From: CAYXVF01 sp964468125
GTDB taxonomy: Bacteria > Myxococcota > XYA12-FULL-58-9 > CAYXVF01
Assembly: GCA_964468125.1 (NCBI GenBank)
Contig: CAYXVF010000002.1
Coordinates: forward strand, 1-64,000
Length of the DNA: 64,000 bases
Reading direction: 5' to 3'
The notes beneath the pieces were generated by a model. It ran no database searches. It was not told the origin of the DNA and worked only from the letters and a program-made list of their open reading frames with translations. Both the position numbers and the translations under genes were made by a program. Shown in pieces: positions 43,849 through 52,248 of the stretch; position 1 is the stretch's first letter, and the number at the start of each line of letters is the position of its first letter.

Positions 43849-43875
43849 GTGTTGAAAGAGTAGCCGAGCCCGAGG

Positions 43876-44376
43876 ATGGTACAAAAAACCCCGATGGAGC
43901 GCGTTCGCCCCTACGTGCCGCCGAACGACGGCGAGCAGTGCCGCTGGATGGCGCGGGCGCTCGAGCTTGCGCGGGAGGCTGCAGCGATCGGTGAAGTGCC
44001 GGTGGGAGCGGTGATCGCCTTCGAGGGCGAAATCGTTGCCGAAGCGGCCAATCGGCGCGAGATCGACGCCGATCCGCTGGCCCACGCCGAGCTTCTCGCC
44101 ATCGACGCCGCCGCGAAACGGCTCGGCCGTTGGCGCCTATGGGGCTGCACACTGGTCGTCACCCTCGAGCCCTGCCCGATGTGCGCCGGTGCGATCATCA
44201 ACGCCCGGGTGGACGGAGTCGTGTTCGGCGCAAGCGACCCTCGCGCGGGCGCCGCGGGCTCGGTGCTGCAGGTGCTCGACCACCCCTCCCTGAATCACCG
44301 ACCCTGGGTTCGCCACGGAATCTGCGCGGAAACCTCGGCGGGGCTTCTCCGGGAGTTTTTCCGGGCGCGGCGCTGA
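43876..44376 (+). CDS. tadA: tRNA-adenosine deaminase
   Basis: A 166-residue zinc enzyme that makes inosine at the wobble base of tRNA-Arg(ACG). The zinc motif is HAELLAID (His-Ala-Glu) and LEPCPMCAGAIINAR (PCxxC). The end FFRARR is typical. Normal length. Confidence 0.94.
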   Translation: MVQKTPMERVRPYVPPNDGEQCRWMARALELAREAAAIGEVPVGAVIAFEGEIVAEAANRREIDADPLAHAELLAIDAAAKRLGRWRLWGCTLVVTLEPCPMCAGAIINARVDGVVFGASDPRAGAAGSVLQVLDHPSLNHRPWVRHGICAETSAGLLREFFRARR

Positions 44377-44527
44377 ACGAATCGACGTTTTTTTCGATTT
44401 ATGGTTTAGCTAAAACCGAAACTCCCGCAATTTCTTCGCTGTTTGTTCAAAAATTCAGAAATCATCGTTAGGCTACGCCGTCGAGGACGTGGGTGGGCTC
44501 GCTCCTCGTGGCGGAAGGACACAGCGA

Positions 44528-46216
44528 ATGAGCAGCACCGCGACGCCGGTCAGTAAACCGATCGACTTGAGTATTGGAGCCTCGCTCCGCTACGACCTGG
44601 CCTCGGGCCTCGTAGTCTTTCTGGTGGCGCTGCCTCTGTGTTTGGGAATCGCCCTCGCGTCCGATGCGCCGCTGTTCTCCGGAATCCTCTCGGGGATTTG
44701 CGGCGGTGTCATCATTCCGCTGATCAGCCGATCGCCGCTCAGCGTTTCCGGGCCCGCCGCTGGGCTGACCGCCATCGTCGTGATGGGGATTCAGGAACTC
44801 GGAAGCTTTCAGGCCTTCATGCTCGCGACTTTCCTCGCGGGCCTGATGCAGGTCGGTTTGGGTTTCGCGAAGGCCGGCGGCCTGGGCTCGCTCGTTCCCT
44901 CTTCGGTGATCAAAGGCATGCTCGCGGCGATCGGACTGATCCTGATCCTAAAGCAGGTGCCCCACGCAATCGGCTACGACATCGAGAGCTTTGGCGCGGA
45001 TACGTTCCAAGGGCCCGAGGGAGAGAACACGTTCACCCTGTTCCTTCACTCGCTTCAGCACATCGAGTGGGGAGCGGTCGTGGTCAGCATCGCATCGGTC
45101 GCGGTGCTCGCGCTCTGGCACTTCACCCCCTTGAAGCGGATTCAGTTTTTGCCTGGCGCATTGGCGGTGGTCATCTTGGGCACGCTTCTCAACGAGCTGC
45201 TCGCGACCGTCGCACCCGATCTCTATCTCGCCCAGACCCATCGCGTGGGCCTCCCGACCATTTCGGGCCCCATCGAGTTCTTCTCGCAGCTCAGTGTCCC
45301 AGACTTCAGCGCCATCACAAACCCAGCCGTACTCAGTGTAGCCGTGACCGTCGCCATGGTCGCGAGCATCGAGACGATGCTCAGCATCGAGGCCGTGGAC
45401 AAACTCGACCCGCACAAGCGCATCACGCCGCGCAATCTCGAGCTCATCGCCCAAGGGGCGGGCAACGCGGTGAGCGGACTCATCGGGGGGTTGCCCGTCA
45501 CCTCGGTCATCATCCGAAGCTCAGCAAACGTCGCTTCCGGCGGCCGCACCCGAGCGTCGGCGTTCATTCACGGCCTACTGCTCGTCGGTGCGGTCATGTT
45601 TGCTGCGTCGCTGCTTGCGCGGATCCCACTCGCGTGTCTCGCGGTGATCCTCCTTCAGGTCGGCTACAAGCTGACGCAGCCGGCTTTGTACAAGAAGCTT
45701 TACGCCGAGGGACTCGAGCAGTTCGTTCCCTTCGTGGTGACGATCGGCGCGATCCTGGTCACAGACCTCCTGCGCGGCGTCTTGGTCGGGTTGTCGATAG
45801 CCCTCGTCTTCGTCCTTCGCTCGAAGGCGCATCGCACCTTTTCGGTCCTGCGCGACGAGAAGGACGTCTACCTGCGCTTCAATAAAGATGCATCGTTCAT
45901 TCACCGGGGGACGCTGCAGAGCGTTTTGCGCACGGTCGAGCCCCATTCACACGTCGTGATCGACGGCGGCGACATCGAGTTCGTCGACCACGACATCGAA
46001 GAGGTTCTTCACGACTTCATCGAGACCGCTCCCGAGCGTTGTTTGGAGATCGAGGTGCGCGGTGTTCCGCTTCGGGGACTGGACACGGGGAGCCAGCCCG
46101 TGGCACCGGGTGCAGTGAAGACGGTGGAGCACGTGGACCACAGCGGCGACGGTATGCCCGATTGGGCCTATAGTGAGGGCCGACGGGATCCGGCGACACG
46201 CGAGCGGGCGAGCTGA
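44528..46216 (+). CDS. SulP-family anion (bicarbonate/sulfate) transporter
   Basis: A 562-residue membrane protein with about 10-12 hydrophobic segments (LVVFLVALPLCLGIALASD at the N terminus, SVSGPAAGLTAIVVMGIQEL, LIGGLPVTSVIIRSSANVAS). It belongs to the bacterial SulP group. The C-terminal 90 residues form a STAS-like domain (TLQSVLRTVEPHSHVVIDGG). No carbonic anhydrase is beside it. An AT-rich upstream region (44380-44470) likely holds its promoter. Confidence 0.9.
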   Translation: MSSTATPVSKPIDLSIGASLRYDLASGLVVFLVALPLCLGIALASDAPLFSGILSGICGGVIIPLISRSPLSVSGPAAGLTAIVVMGIQELGSFQAFMLATFLAGLMQVGLGFAKAGGLGSLVPSSVIKGMLAAIGLILILKQVPHAIGYDIESFGADTFQGPEGENTFTLFLHSLQHIEWGAVVVSIASVAVLALWHFTPLKRIQFLPGALAVVILGTLLNELLATVAPDLYLAQTHRVGLPTISGPIEFFSQLSVPDFSAITNPAVLSVAVTVAMVASIETMLSIEAVDKLDPHKRITPRNLELIAQGAGNAVSGLIGGLPVTSVIIRSSANVASGGRTRASAFIHGLLLVGAVMFAASLLARIPLACLAVILLQVGYKLTQPALYKKLYAEGLEQFVPFVVTIGAILVTDLLRGVLVGLSIALVFVLRSKAHRTFSVLRDEKDVYLRFNKDASFIHRGTLQSVLRTVEPHSHVVIDGGDIEFVDHDIEEVLHDFIETAPERCLEIEVRGVPLRGLDTGSQPVAPGAVKTVEHVDHSGDGMPDWAYSEGRRDPATRERAS

Positions 46217-46242
46217 GTAGCGGCGCGCCCTCGGGGCGCGAC

Positions 46243-47601
46243 ATGTACAGTGCGTTCGACATTTTCAAAGTGGGCATCGGACCGTCCAGCTCCCACACGA
46301 CCGGCCCAATGCGCGCCGGCAAACGTTTTGCGACGCGGGTGCGTGACCATGCTCCGACAGCCGACGCCATTCGCGTCGAGCTCTTCGGCTCTCTCGGCCA
46401 CACCGGGCGCGGCCACGGCAGCGACAAGGCGGTACTCCTCGGTCTTCAGGGGTTTGACCCAGAGACTGTGAACGTCGACGAGGTGGATGCGCTCGTTTCA
46501 CGTGTTCGGGATGCTGGACGGGTGGGACTTCTGGGAACGATCCATGTCGCCTTCAAGCCCGACAAGGACCTCGTCTTTCACAAACGCAAGAACCTGCCCG
46601 GGCATCCAAACGGCATGCGCTTCTCCGCCTACCGCGGCGACGAATGCGTGCTCGAGCGGATCTACTACTCGGTGGGGGGCGGCTTCGTCGTCGACGAGGC
46701 GGCCGTCGAGGCGGACGAAGTGGTCAAAGACCAGCGAGAAGTCGCCTATCCCTTTACCACCGGCGACGGGCTGCTCGCCCACTGCGAGGAGTCGGGCAAG
46801 TGCATCAGCACGGTCATGCTCGAAAACGAGCGGGCGTGGCGCAGCGAAGAGGAGACCCGCGCGGGCCTGCTCGAGCGCTGGCATGTGATGCAGGATTCGA
46901 TCGCCCGGGGCTGCCGCAGCGAGGGGATCCTTCCTGGCGGCTTGAAGGTGAAACGGCGGGCCGCATCGATTCAACGCAGGCTCGCCGCCCGAGGATCGAC
47001 GGACGATCCATTGCAGCTGATGGACTGGGTCAATCTCTTCGCCCTCGCCGTAAACGAGGAGAACGCCGCAGGCGGTCGGGTCGTGACTGCGCCAACCAAT
47101 GGCGCCGCGGGTGTTCTGCCGGCGGTGCTTGAGTATTATGTGCGCTTCCTCGGGGGCGACGATGAAGGTGTGGTGCGTTTTCTTCTCGCCGCCGCGGCGA
47201 TCGCGATCATCTTCAAGGTGAACGCGAGCATTTCCGGTGCGGAGGTAGGCTGTCAGGGCGAGGTCGGCGTCGCCTGCTCGATGGCGGCGGCTGGACTCGC
47301 CGAGGTGCGCGGCGGTTCAGCCTTGCAGGTGGAGAACGCCGCGGAGATCGGAATGGAGCACAACCTAGGCCTGACCTGCGACCCGATCGGCGGGTTGGTG
47401 CAGGTGCCCTGTATCGAGCGAAACGCCATGGGTGCGGTGAAGGCGATCAACGCCGCGCGCCTGGCGCTCCAGGGCGATGGCTCGCACAAGGTCTCCCTCG
47501 ACAAGATCGTGCGGACGATGCGTCAGACCGGCGCGGACATGAGCAGCAAATACAAGGAGACCGCTCGCGGTGGTCTCGCGGTGAACATCATCGAGTGCTG
47601 A
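46243..47601 (+). CDS. sdaA: L-serine ammonia-lyase (single chain, 4Fe-4S)
   Basis: A 452-residue enzyme converting serine to pyruvate and ammonia. The start YSAFDIFKVGIGPSSSHTTG is the family signature. Cys for the Fe-S cluster are in VGCQGEVGVACSMAA and LTCDPIGGLVQVPC. The length matches single-chain bacterial SdaA. It follows the SulP gene by 26 bp. A terminator-like hairpin follows. Confidence 0.96.
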   Translation: MYSAFDIFKVGIGPSSSHTTGPMRAGKRFATRVRDHAPTADAIRVELFGSLGHTGRGHGSDKAVLLGLQGFDPETVNVDEVDALVSRVRDAGRVGLLGTIHVAFKPDKDLVFHKRKNLPGHPNGMRFSAYRGDECVLERIYYSVGGGFVVDEAAVEADEVVKDQREVAYPFTTGDGLLAHCEESGKCISTVMLENERAWRSEEETRAGLLERWHVMQDSIARGCRSEGILPGGLKVKRRAASIQRRLAARGSTDDPLQLMDWVNLFALAVNEENAAGGRVVTAPTNGAAGVLPAVLEYYVRFLGGDDEGVVRFLLAAAAIAIIFKVNASISGAEVGCQGEVGVACSMAAAGLAEVRGGSALQVENAAEIGMEHNLGLTCDPIGGLVQVPCIERNAMGAVKAINAARLALQGDGSHKVSLDKIVRTMRQTGADMSSKYKETARGGLAVNIIEC

Positions 47602-47615
47602 GTTTTGTTCGTTTT

Positions 47616-47635
47616 GGCGCGCTCTAGCGCCTTTT
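47616..47635 (+). terminator. Probable terminator after sdaA
   Basis: A perfect GGCGC/GCGCC stem with a 6-nt loop, followed by TTTT. It lies about 15 bases after the sdaA stop and before the tRNA gene. Confidence 0.5.
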
Positions 47636-47686
47636 GTGCCCCTTGCCATCTCGGAACCGATGGTTTATTTCCGCGGTCCTCTCTGG

Positions 47687-47774
47687 GGAGAGGTGGCCGA
47701 GTGGTCGAAGGCGCCTGACTCGAAATCAGGTATACCGAAAGGTATCGTGGGTTCGAATCCCACCCTCTCCGCCA
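47687..47774 (+). tRNA. tRNA-Ser (anticodon CGA)
   Basis: An 88-nt tRNA with encoded CCA. The acceptor stem GGAGAGG pairs with CCTCTCC. The anticodon stem CCTGA/TCAGG encloses CTCGAAA, anticodon CGA. The variable arm is long, as class II tRNAs require. T-loop is GGTTCGAATCC. Confidence 0.97.
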
Positions 47775-47837
47775 AGTCGTCCGCTCACATGGGTGGCGGC
47801 GAAGGGTTCCCCAGAGACATGCAGGCCGCTGCACTTA

Positions 47838-47937
47838 TGATAGTCCGGCCCTGATGACCGTGTTGGGGTGAACCCCGCCAGGTCCGGAAGGAAGCAACGG
47901 TAGCGTCGATTCGGGGTGTCGGGTCGCCGGGCTATCA
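47838..47937 (+). ncRNA. ffs: Small bacterial signal recognition particle RNA (4.5S)
   Basis: The apical loop CCAGGTCCGGAAGGAAGCA is the universal SRP RNA hallmark, including the GGAA tetraloop and the asymmetric loop. The outer stem is GATAGTCCGGC (47839-47849) with GCCGGGCTATC (47926-47936). It scaffolds Ffh for membrane-protein targeting. It lies 63 bp after tRNA-Ser(CGA). Confidence 0.96.
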
Positions 47938-47963
47938 CCTGCAGCAGCCGCCTATCGCGCGGC

Positions 47964-47983
47964 CACGTTTCCGCGGAAACGTG
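47964..47983. promoter_or_regulatory. Perfect 20-bp palindrome after SRP RNA
   Basis: CACGTTTCCG followed exactly by its reverse complement. It lies 26 bp beyond the SRP RNA and 9 bp before the first tRNA-Ser fragment. No T-run follows, so it may be a factor-binding site or a weak 3' hairpin for the RNA. Confidence 0.4.
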
Positions 47984-47992
47984 AGTGAGCGC

Positions 47993-48047
47993 GGAGCAGT
48001 GACCGAGTGGTCGAAGGTGCACGATTGGTCCTGCTCGACTTCGCTTC
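47993..48047 (+). repeat. tRNA-Ser(GGA) 5'-half fragment, copy 1 (runs into gap)
   Basis: Starts exactly at the tRNA acceptor 5' end (GGAGCAG) and continues through the D arm and 5' anticodon stem, then departs to TCCTGCTCGACTTCGCTTC. It is identical to the copy at 48167 as far as it goes. It ends at the N gap. Confidence 0.85.
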
Positions 48048-48147
48048 NNNNNNNNNNNNNNNNNNNNNNNNNNNNNNNNNNNNNNNNNNNNNNNNNNNNN
48101 NNNNNNNNNNNNNNNNNNNNNNNNNNNNNNNNNNNNNNNNNNNNNNN
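48048..48147. other. Assembly gap (100 N)
   Basis: Exactly 100 N, the usual placeholder of unknown length. It lies inside the tRNA-derived tandem array, so the number of units is unknown. Confidence 1.
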
Positions 48148-48265
48148 CTGCCGGAGCGGTTGTGTTGGAGCAGTGACCGAGTGGTCGAAGGTGCACGATT
48201 GGTCCTGCTCGACTTCGCTTCGCGAAGTCAGTGACTCCGGTAACGCACTTGGCTCCGCCAAGATG
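48148..48265 (+). repeat. tRNA-Ser-derived 118-bp repeat unit (complete copy)
   Basis: Begins CTGCCGGAG, contains the tRNA 5' half (48167-48202), then TCCTGCTC, a 7-bp hairpin (GACTTCG/CGAAGTC, loop CTTCG, 48211-48229) and a second compound hairpin (CTCCGG at 48235 with CCGGAG at 48269, enclosing CTTGG/CCAAG). The same unit begins again at 48266, and there its tRNA portion is the intact tRNA-Ser. Confidence 0.88.
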
Positions 48266-48284
48266 CTGCCGGAGCGGTTGTGTT

Positions 48285-48375
48285 GGAGCAGTGACCGAGT
48301 GGTCGAAGGTGCACGATTGGAAATCGTGTGTGCCTCAAAAGGGTACCGAGGGTTCGAATCCCTCCTGCTCCGCCA
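48285..48375 (+). tRNA. tRNA-Ser (anticodon GGA)
   Basis: A 91-nt tRNA with encoded CCA. Acceptor GGAGCAG pairs with CTGCTCC. Anticodon stem CACGA/TCGTG encloses TTGGAAA, anticodon GGA. It has a long variable arm and T-loop GGTTCGAATCC. It terminates the tandem array of its own 5' half. Confidence 0.96.
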
Positions 48376-48490
48376 CCCCGCCTCGACTCCGACCCTTCGC
48401 CACACGCCATTGCCACTGAGGTGGGGTTGTCTAGCAGGTCGGTGAGAACTCTCGCCGCCGCAGGCGCCTCCAACAACGGCACCCAACCCG

Positions 48491-49210
48491 ATGCATCGCC
48501 GCAGCCGCCTGGCGCGCGTGCTCGTTAGCGCGTACGCTCAGCCTGGTAGATGGCGGGTCACGGTCAAACTGTTTTGGCGTTGCGGCTTCCTAGGGTGGCT
48601 CTCGATCGCCGGTTGCCTCTTCGGGCTTCCAGACCTGCAGGAGGACATCGCGCTCACCTGTACCAGCAGCACCGACTGTCCGAACGACCTCTCGTGTGTA
48701 CTGCCAGCTGGGCTCTGCGCTCGGCCCGGGGCGGCCTGCCTCGAGACCAACGGCGATGAGCTGTCGCAGCTGCCGGACGGAAACGCCTGCACCCGGGACT
48801 ACGGTGGCGCGGGTGTTTGCGTGGCAGGGGAATGTGAGCAGTCGATCTGTGGTGACGGTCTGATTGACACGAACGCCGGCGAAGTATGCGACGACGGCAA
48901 TACCGATCCCACCGATGCTTGTGTAGCCTGTGTGCCGGCGTCCTGCGGTGATGGCGCGGTACGCTTCGGTGCCGAGGTCTGCGACGATGGGAACAGGTTG
49001 AGTGGCGACGGCTGCCGTGCGGACTGCCTCAAGCTCGAAGAGTGCGGCGACACGATCGTAGACGAAGGCGAAGAGTGCGACGACGCAACTTCTGCACGAC
49101 AACTCAGTAGACACGCGAAGTCGTTCTCGGCCGGGCGTTCAATAGCCCACTCGACTTCGATTTCAGCAAGCTGCGGATCACGCGCCAGTAGCGGCTCCGG
49201 GGAGCAGTGA
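48491..49210 (+). pseudogene. DUF4215 Cys-rich lipoprotein, 3' end broken
   Basis: A 239-codon frame. A signal-like stretch with lipobox SIAGC is near residue 43. The mature part has two clear myxobacterial disulfide repeats (EVCDDGNTDPTDACVAC, then CDDGNRLSGDGCRADC) and the start of a third (GEECDD). After that the Cys pattern stops, the reading becomes Ser/Arg-rich, and the stop lies inside a tRNA-Ser fragment at 49201. So the gene appears truncated or fused to foreign sequence. Start could be ATG 48491 or GTG 48518. Confidence 0.6.
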
Positions 49211-49262
49211 CCGAGTGGTCGACGGCGCACGATTGGAAATCGTGTCTGCCTCAAAAGAGTCT
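49201..49262 (+). repeat. Truncated tRNA-Ser(GGA)-like copy
   Basis: Begins with the acceptor GGAGCAG and reads through the D arm, full anticodon arm (GATTGGAAATC) and into the variable arm, but has no T arm or acceptor 3' half. A few differences from the intact tRNA (GACGGCG instead of GAAGGTG) show divergence. It cannot be a functional tRNA. Confidence 0.85.
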
Positions 49263-49298
49263 CCGGAAACCCGCTTTCATAAATGACCCGCGCGTCGC

Positions 49299-51107
49299 CT
49301 ACCGATTTCGTTTGGCTTCGAGCTCGGCCCAGCGCTCGTAGAGTGCATCGACCTTCTTCTCGGCGGCGGCAAGCTCCTCGTAGCGTTCCTGAAGAGCCGC
49401 ACCGTCCGAGGCTATGCTCGGATCTTCGGCGCGTCGCTTCGCGCTCTCCAGCGCGGCTTCGGCCTCGAGCACCCGTGCTTCCATGCTCTCGTACTCGCGC
49501 TTCTCCTTGTAAGAGAGAGACGTTCTATTTTGGGAGCGCTCCTTCGTGCGTCCCGACTTGCGCGGCTTTTTCTGCGCTCCATCGTCCGCTGATCCAGCGC
49601 GGTTTGCGAGCCACTGACTGTAACCCGCATAGAGCCGAGCTCCGCCGAAGCCGTCGAGTCCCAGGACCTGCGGGCAGACTCGGTCGAGGAGATAGCGGTC
49701 GTGGGTGACGAGAACCAAGGCGCCGTCGAATTCCATCAGCGACTCTTCGAGGACCTCGAGGGTCGGAATGTCCAGGTCATTGGTGGGCTCATCCAAGACC
49801 AGGAGATCGGCCGGTTGGAGCATCAGGCGGGCGAGCAGCACGCGTGCCCGCTCGCCACCCGAGAGCCGCTCGAGAGGCGTTTCGAGTTGCTCGCTCTGGA
49901 ACATGAATCGCCGGGCCCACGAGGCGACGTGAATGGAGTGGCCCCGGTAGATCACACTGTCTCCCTCGGGGGCCAGCGATGCGCGCAAGCTCAGACCGAG
50001 GTCGAGTGCTTCGCGCGCTTGGTCAAAGTAGACGGTGCGCAGGGCGTCGGCTGACTCGATCACGCCGTCGTCAGGGGGCAGCTCGCCGACGATCATGCGC
50101 AGCAAGGTCGTCTTGCCGGAGCCGTTTGGCCCCACCACTCCGAGCCGGCTGCCGCGGCCGAGCTGGAGATCGAGCCCGCTCACGATCGGTCGGTCCCCCA
50201 GCTGTTTTCGCAAGCCTTCGCCCTTCCACAGGAGCTTCGTCTTGCGGGCCGTGGATGAGAAGTCGAGTGATACAGAGCCAGTTGCCGCGCGCTCACCCGT
50301 GCGTTTGAGCTCGTCCATGAGCATGCCCGCAGCCTCCACGCGGGACTTCGACTTCGTGGTCCGGGCTTTGGGACCCCGACGCAGCCACTCGAGCTCGCGC
50401 CGCGCGCGGTTGGCGAGGGTCGCACGGTAGGCCTCTTGTTGGCTCAGTACGTCGTCGCGCTTCTCGAGAAAATCGCTGTAGCGACCGTTCGCCGCCAGGA
50501 CGCCCGCCGGATAGATCCGATTCACCTCGACCACTCGGTTGGTGACATTCTCCAGGAAGTAGCGATCGTGGCTGACCGCAACGAAGGCGCCTGAGTGGCG
50601 GCTGAGCAAGCGCTCGAGCCACAGGATGCCATCGACGTCGAGATGGTTGGTTGGCTCATCGAGCAAGAGAATGTCGGGGGACTCAACCAACGCGGCGACG
50701 ATCGCTAGACGCTTGCGCCAGCCCCCCGACAGCGTGTCGGCGGTCGCGTAGCGCTCGGAGAAACCCGCTCGTCCGAGCGCCTTGTCGACCGCCCGGGCGC
50801 GTTCGTGCTCGGCGTCTTCGGCGGGCACACGATCGAGCAAAAGTTCTTCGACGGTTTTGCCCGGGGTAAACGTTGGGTCCTGCGGCACGAGGCTCACCCG
50901 CGTTTCGCGTCGCACGGTGCGGCCGCCGGAATCGGGCTCGAGACGCCCGGCGAGAATATCGAGCAGCGTCGACTTGCCGGCGCCGTTCGGCCCCACGAAG
51001 CCCACCCGGTCACCTTCGTGAAGCGTGAAGCTCAGCGCCTCGAAGAGCGGCTGCGCGCCGAATGCCTTGCTCAGGCGGTCGCAGGTCATGAGAACCGGTC
51101 GGGTCAT
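49299..51107 (-). CDS. uup: ABC-F ATPase (Uup-like)
   Basis: A 602-residue soluble protein with two ABC domains (Walker A GPNGAGKST and GPNGSGKTT; signatures LSGGWRKRL and LSGGERARV; Walker B LLLDEPTNHLDV and LVLDEPTNDLDI) and the ABC-F linker with basic helices. The C-terminal 80 residues are a coiled-coil DNA-binding-like tail as in Uup. Start ATG at 51107. Uup-type proteins act on ribosomes or branched DNA. Confidence 0.92.
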   Translation of the reverse strand: MTRPVLMTCDRLSKAFGAQPLFEALSFTLHEGDRVGFVGPNGAGKSTLLDILAGRLEPDSGGRTVRRETRVSLVPQDPTFTPGKTVEELLLDRVPAEDAEHERARAVDKALGRAGFSERYATADTLSGGWRKRLAIVAALVESPDILLLDEPTNHLDVDGILWLERLLSRHSGAFVAVSHDRYFLENVTNRVVEVNRIYPAGVLAANGRYSDFLEKRDDVLSQQEAYRATLANRARRELEWLRRGPKARTTKSKSRVEAAGMLMDELKRTGERAATGSVSLDFSSTARKTKLLWKGEGLRKQLGDRPIVSGLDLQLGRGSRLGVVGPNGSGKTTLLRMIVGELPPDDGVIESADALRTVYFDQAREALDLGLSLRASLAPEGDSVIYRGHSIHVASWARRFMFQSEQLETPLERLSGGERARVLLARLMLQPADLLVLDEPTNDLDIPTLEVLEESLMEFDGALVLVTHDRYLLDRVCPQVLGLDGFGGARLYAGYSQWLANRAGSADDGAQKKPRKSGRTKERSQNRTSLSYKEKREYESMEARVLEAEAALESAKRRAEDPSIASDGAALQERYEELAAAEKKVDALYERWAELEAKRNR

Positions 51108-51206
51108 ACTATACTCGGACTCGAGCCTCTCACGCCTCAAGGACCGTCGACGAAATTGTTTCAATGGTCCAGGAAGTGAGGTCCGCCTCGCGTTCATATT
51201 CGCCTG

Positions 51207-51739
51207 CTAGTCTTCCTCCGTACAGGGTGTGAGCTTTCGGGTCCGCTCCTTACCGGCAGCGATGTAGAGCCCGCCGTCGAAGCGATACTCGATGGTGGTC
51301 TCGAACTTGCAGCGCTCTTCGTCGCTTTCGTCATCGGTATAGTAGCTGACCGTCTCGACCACGGCCGTTCGTGGCGAAGCCTTGAATGTCGTCTTAGCTC
51401 TCGCGTAGTTCGGTGCGAGCCGTGAAGAAAGCCTCTCCGCTCGCCTGCGCGCACCCGGTACCAATAGTCCGGTCGCCCGGCCGCCATCGCGAGCTCCGTG
51501 GGATCGTTCAATACCTCTACCGGTGCTCCCATCGGGAGCTTCGTCAGGATTTCCGCGCCTGTGTCCGGCGCGGCCCGAAGGTTGATGTCGGGGGAGACCG
51601 CGTAGAGCGTCTTTCCCTTGCTAAAGCGGCTGACCTGAAAGGAGCCGATCGCCGCCTGGCTACGCTCTTTCGGCCCCGCGTAGGTGAGCGTCTCCGGGGC
51701 CGCGAGCAGAGTGATGAGCAGAACGAGCATGATCTGCAT
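51207..51739 (-). pseudogene. SH3-like secreted protein, frameshifted
   Basis: The signal peptide (IMLVLLITLLAAPE) and an SH3b-like domain (LYAVSPDINLRAAPDTGAEI, then YWYRVRAGERRGFL) lie in one frame. The natural end (YARAKTTFKASPRTAVVETV, then YYTDDESDEERCKFETTIEY and ending TPCTEED) lies in another frame. The switch falls near 51422-51433, at a CTTTCTTC run, and one inserted base there would restore a single frame of about 177 codons. Either a real mutation or an assembly/sequencing indel. Confidence 0.7.
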
Positions 51740-51811
51740 TAGAGCCTAGCGATACCCGAGTGCCTAGGCTGAATGAGCGCTGCTGCGTACGAAGGGGGTC
51801 GTCCCAACGTC

Positions 51812-51911
51812 NNNNNNNNNNNNNNNNNNNNNNNNNNNNNNNNNNNNNNNNNNNNNNNNNNNNNNNNNNNNNNNNNNNNNNNNNNNNNNNNNNNNNNNNN
51901 NNNNNNNNNNN
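51812..51911. other. Assembly gap (100 N), probably a second hairpin array
   Basis: Exactly 100 N. The right flank (51912-51930) reads CGATTTCTCCGATTTCTCC, identical to the end of the tandem array at the left edge of the window (246-264). So the gap most likely hides another copy of that array. Confidence 0.8.
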
Positions 51912-51931
51912 CGATTTCTCCGATTTCTCCG
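51912..51931. repeat. Right end of probable second hairpin array
   Basis: Two GATTTCTCC words in tandem at the edge of the N gap, matching the terminal words of the array at 1-272 in the same orientation. Confidence 0.75.
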
Positions 51932-51986
51932 ACAGTTTCGCCTATAGGGGACGTTCTTTCGACCCAGGCAGAGAGGAGCGGCAATC

Positions 51987-52229
51987 GTGACCGAGGTTTT
52001 CTTCGTAGCGCTCTGCATTGCGGGCGTCGGCTTGGGGTTCGCGATCGCGCCGCCAGGAGCAATCGCCGCGTTGCCGGGGCAGCTCGGCCGAATGTATCGG
52101 AGCGCTCGTGCGGAGGGAGCCAGCGAAGGAGCGGCTCTCGCGATGGTTCAGCGGGGGCAAAGGGCTGCTGGTATCGCCCTCATCGTGGTCGCCGTCGTCA
52201 TCGCGGTGGTCGATCTGCTCGTGTCGTGA
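51987..52229 (+). CDS. Small two-helix membrane protein (80 aa)
   Basis: GTG start with AGGAG ten bases upstream. Two hydrophobic helices (FVALCIAGVGLGFAIAPPGA and AAGIALIVVAVVIAVVDLLV) flank a basic loop (GRMYRSARAEGASEG). No family recognised. It is between the probable second hairpin array and the phosphodiester glycosidase gene. Confidence 0.6.
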   Translation: MTEVFFVALCIAGVGLGFAIAPPGAIAALPGQLGRMYRSARAEGASEGAALAMVQRGQRAAGIALIVVAVVIAVVDLLVS

Positions 52230-52248
52230 GCGATGACCCTGAGCCCGA

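Noticed and set aside
44403..44417. Near-palindrome GGTTTAGC/GCTAAAACC before the SulP gene
   Set aside because: Imperfect and in an AT-rich stretch; no regulator or terminator context strong enough to list.
47981..48445. Open frames running through the N gap
   Set aside because: They translate unknown bases and tRNA-derived repeats; not genes.
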